Part shown: one piece after another, positions 1-6,203 of the stretch
How the letters are laid out: each line of letters begins with the position of its first letter
Numbering within the stretch: the stretch's first letter is position 1
Assembly (NCBI GenBank): GCA_964562175.1
Contig: CAZLRV010000036.1
Location: 1 to 8,240 of the forward strand
Length of the DNA: 8,240 bases
Direction: 5' to 3'
Source of the DNA: CAZCJU01 sp964562175
Lineage (GTDB): Bacteria; Bacillota; Clostridia; Oscillospirales; CAG-272
Made by a program: the position numbers and the translations under genes
The notes under the pieces: model-generated
Seen by the model: only the letters and a program-made list of their open reading frames with translations
Database searches by the model: none
What the model was told of the DNA's origin: nothing

Positions 1-136
1 TATCGTCCTTGTACTTGTTATTTATATACGATACCATTATATCGACTTTATTTTGCTTTTTCATATTGCACCCGCACGCTCCGAAAATCAAAAAAATAAT
101 CAAAAAGAGGGCAGCTGTTTTTCTTACGATAATCAT
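1..136 (-). CDS. Small lipoprotein, 5' part only (runs off left edge)
   Basis: Reading the minus strand from an ATG at 136-134 gives 45 uninterrupted codons to the window edge. The N-terminus is a textbook lipoprotein signal peptide: a basic n-region (MIIVRK), a hydrophobic core (TAALFLIIFLIFG), then Cys-Gly-Cys. The likely lipobox is F-G-A-C, with the modified Cys at residue 21. The mature part begins NMKKQNKVDIMVSYINNKY, charged and Lys/Asn-rich. The protein should be exported and anchored on the outer face of the membrane. It lies 86 nt downstream of the second WXG100 gene on the same strand, so it may be the last-visible member of the type VII operon, perhaps a secretion accessory or substrate-linked lipoprotein. 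That link is inferred from position only. No strong Shine-Dalgarno is visible, and a hairpin separates it from the upstream gene. The family cannot be recognised from the fragment. Confidence 0.72.
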   Translation of the reverse strand, partial: MIIVRKTAALFLIIFLIFGACGCNMKKQNKVDIMVSYINNKYKDD

Positions 137-164
137 AATACAACGCCACAGATCAATGTCGGGA

Positions 165-208
165 AATACGGGTCGGGAGTCGGATGACCGAGTCACCCGA
201 TCCGTATT
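165..208 (-). terminator. Imperfect hairpin after WXG100 pair (weak terminator or attenuator)
   Basis: The arms AATACGGGTCGGG (166-177 region) and CCCGATCCGTATT (196-208) pair with one G-T wobble, and an inner GTCGG/CCGA-type stem closes the loop. It starts 15 nt past the stop of the second WXG100 gene. On the minus strand the stem is followed by only a short TATTTCC tract, so it is a poor intrinsic terminator. It could instead be a partial terminator that lowers expression of the downstream lipoprotein, or an RNA 3'-end stabiliser for the abundant WXG100 messages. Confidence 0.45.
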
Positions 209-222
209 GCACCGGTTTAAAC

Positions 223-531
223 TTATTTGAAGGAGTCCGCAAGATTTGTATTTGCGGTTTCCGTATCAAAATAGCCTTGCTCAACGTTATTTCTGAGGAA
301 TTTAACGTACTGATCGAGTATATCCTTGTAATCCTGGAAATACTTTGCCGAGAACTCGGCAAACGCCGAGATGGTTGCCTCTGCCGCCTCACCGCTCCAT
401 ACGTTTGCGAGGCTGTCTACCGTAGCCTTCGCATCGTTAAGCTGGTCGTTGAGCTGATTGTTGAGGCTTTCTATGTTAGAAGCTACTTGAGCGACTAAGT
501 CTGTATTGATCTTTATGCTATTTCCTGCCAT
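223..531 (-). CDS. WXG100 family protein (EsxA-like), second copy
   Basis: This 102-residue protein has the size and helix-turn-helix layout of the WXG100/ESAT-6 family. It has an amphipathic helix to about residue 42, the W-S-G turn at 45-47 (context NVWSGEA), then a second helix. The C-terminal part contains Y87-F-D-T-E91, which fits the YxxxD/E export signal described for ESX substrates. Such proteins form helical-hairpin dimers and are exported by the EssC motor. It has no signal peptide, as expected. It lies 24 nt downstream of the other WXG100 gene. An AAGGA ribosome binding site at 543-547 sits 11 nt before the ATG, a slightly long spacing. Its sequence is very different from its neighbour, so the pair may be heterodimer partners rather than a recent duplication. 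The family call is firm; pairing and export are inferred. Confidence 0.93.
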   Translation of the reverse strand: MAGNSIKINTDLVAQVASNIESLNNQLNDQLNDAKATVDSLANVWSGEAAEATISAFAEFSAKYFQDYKDILDQYVKFLRNNVEQGYFDTETANTNLADSFK

Positions 532-555
532 GATTCGTTTATTCCTTTCCTATAA

Positions 556-861
556 TCAGTTTGTAAGCTTTCCGACTTGATCCATGTTATCCTGCTGACG
601 AGCCTCATAGTTTTGCTTTTGAAGCTCAAGAACCTCACTTGCGTGCAAAAGCTTACCTGCCATTGCTTGAAGCTCCTCCGTAAAACCGGTTATGCGCTCA
701 ACGAATGCGAGATTATCCGCACCTTCCCAAGCAGCCCCCATTGTTTGTGCTTCCTGCATCAATTGAGTATAGATTCTTGTGTAGGTTTCCGAGATCTCAT
801 GCAATTTCTTGGAAGCCTTTTCCATTTCCTCAAAAGATGAAACGCTTAAAATTTTTCCCAT
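556..861 (-). CDS. WXG100 family protein (EsxA-like), first copy
   Basis: This 101-residue all-helical protein carries the family-defining turn W45-E46-G47 (context GAAWEGADN) between two amphipathic helices of about 40 residues, the usual WXG100 length. The C-terminus (QKQNYEARQQDNMDQ) has a Tyr at 85 but no acidic residue four positions later, so the strict YxxxD/E signal is absent. It may depend on its partner for export. An AAAGGA ribosome binding site at 870-875 lies 8 nt before the ATG, predicting strong translation. It sits between the YukD-like gene (25 nt gap) and the second WXG100 gene (24 nt gap) in one clear transcription unit with the EssC motor. It is likely a secreted structural partner or substrate of the type VII machine. 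Which of the two copies corresponds to EsxA proper cannot be decided from sequence alone. Confidence 0.93.
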   Translation of the reverse strand: MGKILSVSSFEEMEKASKKLHEISETYTRIYTQLMQEAQTMGAAWEGADNLAFVERITGFTEELQAMAGKLLHASEVLELQKQNYEARQQDNMDQVGKLTN

Positions 862-886
862 GTTTCTTTTCCTTTCGGTTTAATAT

Positions 887-1144
887 TTATATCAACATAA
901 GGCGTGAGCCCGTTTTTATGCCAAGCTCGGCGACCTCAACATTAATATTGTAAATAATTCCGGTATCCGCATCACACAGTACCGCATCGGCTGTTGCCTT
1001 ATACTTGTTGTCGGAAAGCTCGCTCAGCGCCGCCGCGACGAGCCTCACCGCCTCGCTCATTTTGATCTCCAAGGGTATATACACGTCAAACTTTTTTGCG
1101 GCGGCGGGGACGAATACTTCCACCAAGGCTTTATTGTTCATCAT
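887..1144 (-). CDS. YukD-like ubiquitin-fold type VII secretion accessory protein
   Basis: This small protein of about 85 residues has the pattern of the YukD/EsaB ubiquitin-like family. A beta hairpin (ALVEVFVPAAAKKFDVYIP) is followed by one helix (SEAVRLVAAALSEL), then strands (VLCDADTGIIYNIN), ending in the typical GIKTGSRLMLI, the 'G...G..L.L' finish of this fold. EsaB/YukD is a small cytoplasmic component required for or modulating T7SSb activity. The start is chosen at the Met-Met pair (1144 or 1141), because AGAGGA at 1150-1155 is correctly spaced for these. A further in-frame ATG at 1165 has no visible ribosome binding site. The gene overlaps the 3' end of the EssC gene by 14 nt, implying translational coupling. 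Its position between essC and the WXG100 genes supports the family call. Confidence 0.85.
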   Translation of the reverse strand: MMNNKALVEVFVPAAAKKFDVYIPLEIKMSEAVRLVAAALSELSDNKYKATADAVLCDADTGIIYNINVEVAELGIKTGSRLMLI

Positions 1145-4100
1145 TCTCATCCTCTGCTTTGTCATTTAACAGCTTAAGCTTAACACAGTTGCCTTTTATT
1201 ACCGAATATCCGAATTCGGGCGTTATGGTGTCGTGCTGATCGCGGCTGTCCTTGTTGCTTTTTAACAAGCCTTGAATTCTAAAGCCGTTGCCCACCCACA
1301 AGCCATTGGAGGCAAGCTCATTTTCGGAATACCAGCTTTCATAAGCCGTTGCCGAAAAGCTTTTCATTTTATCTGCCACTATCAAATTGATGCTGTACTC
1401 TTTTCTTCCCTTGCTCAAAATGAGATTCAGCTTTTCCAGCGCTTCATCGGACAACGAGGACTTAAGCCTTGACAACGACGTTACGATTACAAGAATTTGC
1501 TCATATTTCTTCGGCGTATTGCCGTTTTCAAGCTCGGTCTTATACTCATTGTTACGTGAGCGTACCGTCAAAAACAGCTTTGATATTTCATCCTCGCACT
1601 GCTTGTCGGATGAAAATACCTTCATTGTGCCGTTCGATGCTTCGACGAGCATCGGAATATCAAATACCACTCCGTTTATCTTGCAAGCATTTGCCAGCTT
1701 TACCAACTCGGAAACAAACGGGCGATATTCCATATCGGATGACATTATTATGTTTACATACGATTCACCGAACGGGTAACGATGCACGTTCAATGAAGCG
1801 CTTTCAACTCCGATGGGTATATTCAGAGGCTTACCGGCATCATAATAATCGGCAAGAAACTCCACATTCACCCTATCCGGAAGTATTGGTATTTTCTTTG
1901 CCGTCTCGCCGCTCCATTCCTTTGCAAGTCTAATGCACGTGTCCTTTATAAACGAAAACGGTACATTCTCCTCGGTCAAGCACGCCGCCTGAAATTCATA
2001 TAACCCATCTCGTTTGACAAGACCTCTGCCCTTGAATTTTGCGGGGATCAGTCCGTCCGTCTTACCTACAACGGTTGCATAATCGCCGTCACTGTTCAAT
2101 CTCAAGGTAATAAGCTGCTTGAAGTTTTGAATAAGTCTCATACGTACGGCATTTGTTCCGATAGCCGTAAGCACAAAATATATGCCGTATTTCGTACCCT
2201 CGCGTGAAAGATATGCTATTGCATCCTCTCTTTGCTCGTATACCTCCGTAAAGGCGGCAAAGTTATTTATAACAACAACTATTGACGGCAACGTGCTTTT
2301 TGACGATCTTATATACGATGAATAATCTCCGCCGTAATCGGAAAACAGCTTTTTTCTCTTATCAAGCTCCGATTTGAGCATTTTGAAAAGGTTGCCTATC
2401 TTCTCGGCCTCATACGAAAGCATTACATCACCGACATGAGGCGCCTTTGAGAATGCCCTCAGCGTTTCGGATGCAAAATCGAGAATATACAGATTCACCT
2501 CATCGGGAGTATAGTCGTTTATGAGCGAATATAGCATCGCATTTAAGAAAGTCGTTTTTCCGCTTCCGGCAACGCCGTATATGACTACGTTACCCTCTCG
2601 TGTGATAGGCAATCTGAATACGCATTGCTTTTGATGTGCCGGGTCATCATACTCTCCGATCGTCGGCTCAAGCACAAAGCGTTCTGTTGTCACATTATAT
2701 TTTTTCTTTATTTGGTCGTGTAGAATGACTCCCGGTATCGGTTCAAGCCACAGAGGCTTTATTTTTATTTTTTCATCTTCTGCGATATTGCGAATATAAT
2801 CGGTGATAACGTCAAGCTGCTTCTTTGCGTTTTTGTCGTTACCGCGTTTCTTTTCAAGCTTCACCTGCTTGATGGTATGCCCGTTGTTGTCTATTACGAC
2901 TACGCTGTTGTCTTTTTCTTTAACGACCTGCTCCGAGGGATAATATGCCGCACCCGACCATGCGGATTGACCCAATTCGAAAAGCTCGTTATATCCGACC
3001 TGCAGATAAAATCTGCCGGTATCTGTAAGCTCTGCCGCATCCGCTCTTTTCAGCATATCCATACTGTCGGCTTTTTCCTGAACCTTCAAGCAAACTCTGA
3101 ATTTACTGTTGCTCCATATTTGATCGTCGACAACGCCGCTCGGCTTCTGAGTTGCAAGTATCAAATGTACGCCGAGGCTTCGTCCTATACGAGCCGTGCT
3201 GACAAGCTGTGTCATAAATTCGGGTTGCTGTGTTTTAAGCTCGGCAAATTCATCCGAGATGATAAACAAATGCTGGAGCGGCTCGCTTACCGAGCCCTCT
3301 CTGTAAAGTCTTTGGTATTTATAAATATCTATGTTACTTACGCCGACCTTTTTGCTCGCCTCGGCGAAAATAGCCTGTCTGCGTTTCAGCTCGCTTTCAA
3401 TGGAAACGAGAGAACGCTTGATAGCCGAGCCGTCGAGGTTTGTCATAATGCCCACGGTATGCGGTAGGTTTTCAAACGACTTTGCCATGCCTCCGCCCTT
3501 GTAGTCTATAAGCACAAATGCGACTTCCTCCGGGTGGTAGTTTACCGCAAGCGACAAGATATATGTAATTATAAATTCCGATTTACCCGAGCCGGTCATA
3601 CCCGCAACAAGACCGTGAGGTCCGTGAAACTTTTCGTGCAGATCCAGCATAAACGGCTCGCCGTATGTATCAACTCCGACAGCGGTTTGAAGCGATTTTG
3701 TCGGGTCATTCTCTTTCCAGCGGGACAGTATATTCAAATGCTCCACGCTACCCACGCCGAACAGCTCCAAAAAGGTTATCATTCCGGGCAGGTGAAACTT
3801 TGTTGCCGTTGTGTCAAGCGAGGTGTTTGCGAGTATCACGCTCAGCTCCATGGGGTTCTGTGACGGATAGATATCCGGCGTAAATTCCGTAATGCTTCCG
3901 CTGATATCGCTCTTGTTAAAGAGCTTGCCTCTGCCCCCGTCAAGCTCAACGACTATCGAGCATTCCTTCGGCAGATTCTTCAATTCATCGTAAAACGAAA
4001 CAACGCTTATGTGAAGCTTATCTTTTTTTGCGAAAACGCTTCTCAGTGTTTCCGCTCTGCAAGCCAAAGTCTTGCTGAACGAGAAAAATATATAATACGG

Positions 4101-5687
4101 TCTCACCTCGTCCATATCCGCGGCGTTTATACGGTTTCGTTCCTCGATAATGCCCTCAAAATATGCCGAGATCTCTTTGACCTCGTCGCTGTCCGTTGCT
4201 ATAAATCTGAATTTGTTGCCCTCGCTCCAAACATGAGGAAGCCATTTTATAAATTCAAGCTCTTTTTCCTCGTTTTTGTCAAACAAAAATACAAACTTAA
4301 CTTCGTCATAGCTGTAAAATGCCGACAATTGGAGAATGATTCCCTTGGCAAATTCCAGCACTTGCTTTCTTTGTCCGATAATTCCGGATATATGGTCCTC
4401 GTAAAGCGAATAGACTACCGGGACATTATGCAGAGTCTTTTTGCTCTCGCAAAGAGTATACAATTCATCTTGAAGGTTATCATCGTTTAACGAAAATTTC
4501 CGCTCCGCATAATTGAATTCCGCATCAAGCACGCCCTCGCCGTTGCCTATGCGAACGAGCAAAAAATCATTCTGCCCGAAGGAGCGCTCCCAAAGATTTC
4601 TGCGAACATATCTGATCCTGTTTTCGCATTCTTGAATGGTCACATTGTTTTCGTTGAGTATTTCCTCCTGAAGTCTGCACGCTTCGTTTATACGAAGCGA
4701 TACCTTATCGAGGTATTCGCGATATTTTTTCTGACGCTGAAGTTCCTTCTTTTGCTTATGACTTTTTTCATATCTTTTTGTAATCATCGGCAAAAGCACC
4801 GTACCCAAAAGCATACTGCCGCCCATTATCATGGAAGTAATGTTCTTGGAGGTTATTGCGGATACAAGCGTTACGAGCGACATCATGCCCATAGCCATGG
4901 ACGAGCCCATTACAAGCAGCCACGGCAGCTCCTCCGAAATAGGGCTCTGAGGCGGAGAATCGATCTTAAAGGTCGCCGTTTCGATATCTCTTTTAAATCT
5001 GGGAGAGCGGTAAAAATATTCTTTATCCGCTAATTCATATTCATATTCGTTGTCCGACTGTGATACGGGTTGACTTACAAAAGGAATAAGTCTTGAGCAT
5101 ACTCTCACACATCCGTCCGGATCGTTCAAAGCGATCATATTTTTGCCTACAATGAGCTTGAGTCCCATTATGAAAACGGTATCGCCGATATTTAATTTTG
5201 CTTCCGATATGCGAACACCGTTTACAAATATTCCGTTTGTACTGTCCGTGTCTTTAATATACCAAATGCCGCCTCTTGAATAGATAACCGCGTGGTGCGA
5301 TGATACGATTCCGACCGGATAACAGATATCATTGCTATCGGAACGACCGATCGAAATATCTATATCACCTCTGACGAGATATTTCGTAAAGGTGCGACGA
5401 TCGTCCGTGACCGGCTCCGTGAAAACGAAGACTCTCTCCCCGTCCGTCTTTCCGAGAACATACACACTGCCCGATGATATTTCCGTATTTTTGATTGTGT
5501 TTCCGTCGTTGTCCAAGATTCGTATCCTGCGAGTGGATTTCATTATCCACTTGCCGTTTACCCCCTCGACATTCAAAAGACGCTCATCGCCTGTTTGCAA
5601 GCTCTCGTATATCCAAAATTGCCCCTTTATCCTTTCGGGCAATGAAATACTGTTTACACAATACTTGTTTATCGTTGTTACGATCAT
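1131..5687 (-). CDS. essC: Type VII secretion motor ATPase EssC (FHA-FHA-TM-FtsK/SpoIIIE x3)
   Basis: This 1518-residue protein matches the length and order of T7SSb EssC/YukB. It is the membrane motor that powers export of WXG100 and LXG-type substrates. Domains in order: an N-terminal FHA-like region (about 1-85); a second FHA domain (about 90-180) with G114-R115, S130-H131 and N156-G157; two membrane helices (256-278, 283-303); a basic coiled linker; then ATPase modules. ATPase 1 is complete: P-loop GMTGSGKS at 696-703 (K702), LIDYKGGG around D728, Walker B IISDEF with D812-E813, then ARIGRSLGVHLILATQKP. ATPase 2 keeps the P-loop GVAGSGKT at 1038-1045 (K1044), but the Walker B position reads VVVINNF (N1141-N1142). 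ATPase 3 (about 1260-1510) has FGES at 1306-1309 in place of a P-loop. A ribosome binding site AAAGGA sits 7 nt before the ATG. It is the first gene of the unit; the YukD-like gene overlaps its end. Confidence 0.96.
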   Translation of the reverse strand: MIVTTINKYCVNSISLPERIKGQFWIYESLQTGDERLLNVEGVNGKWIMKSTRRIRILDNDGNTIKNTEISSGSVYVLGKTDGERVFVFTEPVTDDRRTFTKYLVRGDIDISIGRSDSNDICYPVGIVSSHHAVIYSRGGIWYIKDTDSTNGIFVNGVRISEAKLNIGDTVFIMGLKLIVGKNMIALNDPDGCVRVCSRLIPFVSQPVSQSDNEYEYELADKEYFYRSPRFKRDIETATFKIDSPPQSPISEELPWLLVMGSSMAMGMMSLVTLVSAITSKNITSMIMGGSMLLGTVLLPMITKRYEKSHKQKKELQRQKKYREYLDKVSLRINEACRLQEEILNENNVTIQECENRIRYVRRNLWERSFGQNDFLLVRIGNGEGVLDAEFNYAERKFSLNDDNLQDELYTLCESKKTLHNVPVVYSLYEDHISGIIGQRKQVLEFAKGIILQLSAFYSYDEVKFVFLFDKNEEKELEFIKWLPHVWSEGNKFRFIATDSDEVKEISAYFEGIIEERNRINAADMDEVRPYYIFFSFSKTLACRAETLRSVFAKKDKLHISVVSFYDELKNLPKECSIVVELDGGRGKLFNKSDISGSITEFTPDIYPSQNPMELSVILANTSLDTTATKFHLPGMITFLELFGVGSVEHLNILSRWKENDPTKSLQTAVGVDTYGEPFMLDLHEKFHGPHGLVAGMTGSGKSEFIITYILSLAVNYHPEEVAFVLIDYKGGGMAKSFENLPHTVGIMTNLDGSAIKRSLVSIESELKRRQAIFAEASKKVGVSNIDIYKYQRLYREGSVSEPLQHLFIISDEFAELKTQQPEFMTQLVSTARIGRSLGVHLILATQKPSGVVDDQIWSNSKFRVCLKVQEKADSMDMLKRADAAELTDTGRFYLQVGYNELFELGQSAWSGAAYYPSEQVVKEKDNSVVVIDNNGHTIKQVKLEKKRGNDKNAKKQLDVITDYIRNIAEDEKIKIKPLWLEPIPGVILHDQIKKKYNVTTERFVLEPTIGEYDDPAHQKQCVFRLPITREGNVVIYGVAGSGKTTFLNAMLYSLINDYTPDEVNLYILDFASETLRAFSKAPHVGDVMLSYEAEKIGNLFKMLKSELDKRKKLFSDYGGDYSSYIRSSKSTLPSIVVVINNFAAFTEVYEQREDAIAYLSREGTKYGIYFVLTAIGTNAVRMRLIQNFKQLITLRLNSDGDYATVVGKTDGLIPAKFKGRGLVKRDGLYEFQAACLTEENVPFSFIKDTCIRLAKEWSGETAKKIPILPDRVNVEFLADYYDAGKPLNIPIGVESASLNVHRYPFGESYVNIIMSSDMEYRPFVSELVKLANACKINGVVFDIPMLVEASNGTMKVFSSDKQCEDEISKLFLTVRSRNNEYKTELENGNTPKKYEQILVIVTSLSRLKSSLSDEALEKLNLILSKGRKEYSINLIVADKMKSFSATAYESWYSENELASNGLWVGNGFRIQGLLKSNKDSRDQHDTITPEFGYSVIKGNCVKLKLLNDKAEDENDEQ
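1150..1155 (-). promoter_or_regulatory. Ribosome binding site deciding the YukD-like start
   Basis: On the minus strand AGAGGA lies inside the last codons of the EssC gene, 5 nt before the ATG at 1144 and 8 nt before the ATG at 1141. It favours these over the upstream in-frame ATG at 1165 and shows that the message is read through from essC. Confidence 0.6.
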
Positions 5688-5761
5688 GTAGCGATCCTTT
5701 CGCCGTATCTTATTTCCCGCTGTCCGAGTCCGATAATGTCATGTAATATGTTAAGCCGATT

Positions 5762-5873
5762 GCATTCACAAAATGCGCATTTAAATTTATTATTATTATA
5801 TCATAAATGCCAAAAAAAGCTGTAAAATGTAAAAAACGGGCTTTTAAATGTAATAATCGAACATTTTTTTACA
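5762..5873. promoter_or_regulatory. AT-rich divergent control region with repeated AAATGY palindromes
   Basis: A perfect 12-bp palindrome AAATGCGCATTT (5771-5782) lies just downstream of the predicted essC transcription start. GCATTTA (5777-5783) and its inverse TAAATGC (5804-5810) flank the -10 hexamer. Further right, TGTAAAATGT (5821-5830) is mirrored by ACATTTTTTTACA (5861-5873), and AAATGT at about 5845-5850 faces ACATTT at 5861-5866. The placement around the promoter is what an operator would look like. In DNA this AT-rich some short matches are expected by chance, so the regulator is unknown and the call is tentative. Confidence 0.35.
5795..5803 (-). promoter_or_regulatory. Candidate sigma-A promoter (extended -10) for the type VII operon
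   Basis: On the minus strand TGATATAAT is an exact extended -10 (TGnTATAAT). A weak -35, TTTACA, lies at 5826-5821, 20 nt from TATAAT, longer than ideal but tolerated with an extended -10. Transcription would start near 5788, giving a leader of about 100 nt before the essC ATG. No other good promoter appears before essC, so the whole YukD-WXG100 unit probably depends on it. Confidence 0.5.
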
Positions 5874-5946
5874 AGGCGGCGGGCGTATTTTACTCTGCCT
5901 GCAAAAAAATATAGTGTAGTAAAATGATATATTTTAGTATAAAGGA

Positions 5947-5975
5947 TTGACAAATGAAGAAATATGTGTTATAAT
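5947..5975 (+). promoter_or_regulatory. Perfect consensus sigma-A promoter
   Basis: TTGACA (5947-5952) and TATAAT (5970-5975) are separated by exactly 17 nt, and both boxes match consensus. The predicted start is near 5982, about 220 nt before the lipoprotein ATG. This predicts strong constitutive initiation, unusual for a single-copy lipoprotein gene unless the long leader restrains it. Confidence 0.88.
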
Positions 5976-5981
5976 GCAACC

Positions 5982-6188
5982 GCAAACAGATTTGACAAGC
6001 AAGTCAAGGAGTGTTTTTCCGATTTTAATATCTATGAACGCTCTTTTTCGATATATATGATTGCCGTGCGGATTCCGTCGGTAATTGCGAGAGGGATATT
6101 ATTCGGTTGCTTGAGGTTTGCTCGGCAACGGTCGGAGTATGTGCAATAGACGCGGAGCTTCGATCGTAAAACTATTATTCTATTTTTT
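5982..6188 (+). ncRNA. Long structured 5' leader or small RNA, family not recognised
   Basis: About 205 nt lie between the consensus promoter and the GGAGG at 6190-6194. GCAAAC (5982-5987) pairs with GTTTGC (6116-6121), and nested inside it CAAGCAA (5996-6002) pairs with TTGCTTG (6107-6113), closing most of the leader. A competing local hairpin TTGAC/GTCAA (5992-5996, 6003-6007) would put AAGCAA in its loop. ATTGCCG (6059-6065) and CGGTAAT (6079-6085) form another stem. CGGTCGGAG (6129-6137) pairs with CTTCGATCG (6158-6166) over a 20-nt loop, and a U-rich run (about 6171-6188) follows, resembling an attenuator or terminator. A 61-codon open frame starting at 5964 begins before the predicted transcript start and has no ribosome binding site. 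No riboswitch or T-box signature was recognised. The size and promoter strength would also suit a 6S-like RNA. Confidence 0.35.
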
Positions 6189-6203
6189 CGGAGGAAAGAA
6201 AAA

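Noticed and set aside
9..230. 73-codon plus-strand ORF at the left edge
   Set aside because: It is antisense to the lipoprotein signal peptide and hairpin, with no ribosome binding site; its hydrophobic start mirrors AT-rich codons.
2566..2583. Copy of the hairpin repeat inside essC (CGGCAACGCCGTATATGA)
   Set aside because: It resembles the right-edge unit but encodes the conserved Y-G-V-A-G of the module 2 P-loop, so the match is best explained by codon choice.
2877..3467. 196-codon plus-strand ORF opposite essC
   Set aside because: It is an antisense shadow of the conserved EssC ATPase region; no ribosome binding site or protein-like composition.
5964..6149. 61-codon plus-strand ORF in the leader
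   Set aside because: Its ATG overlaps the -10 box, upstream of the predicted transcript start; it has no ribosome binding site and no recognisable protein features.
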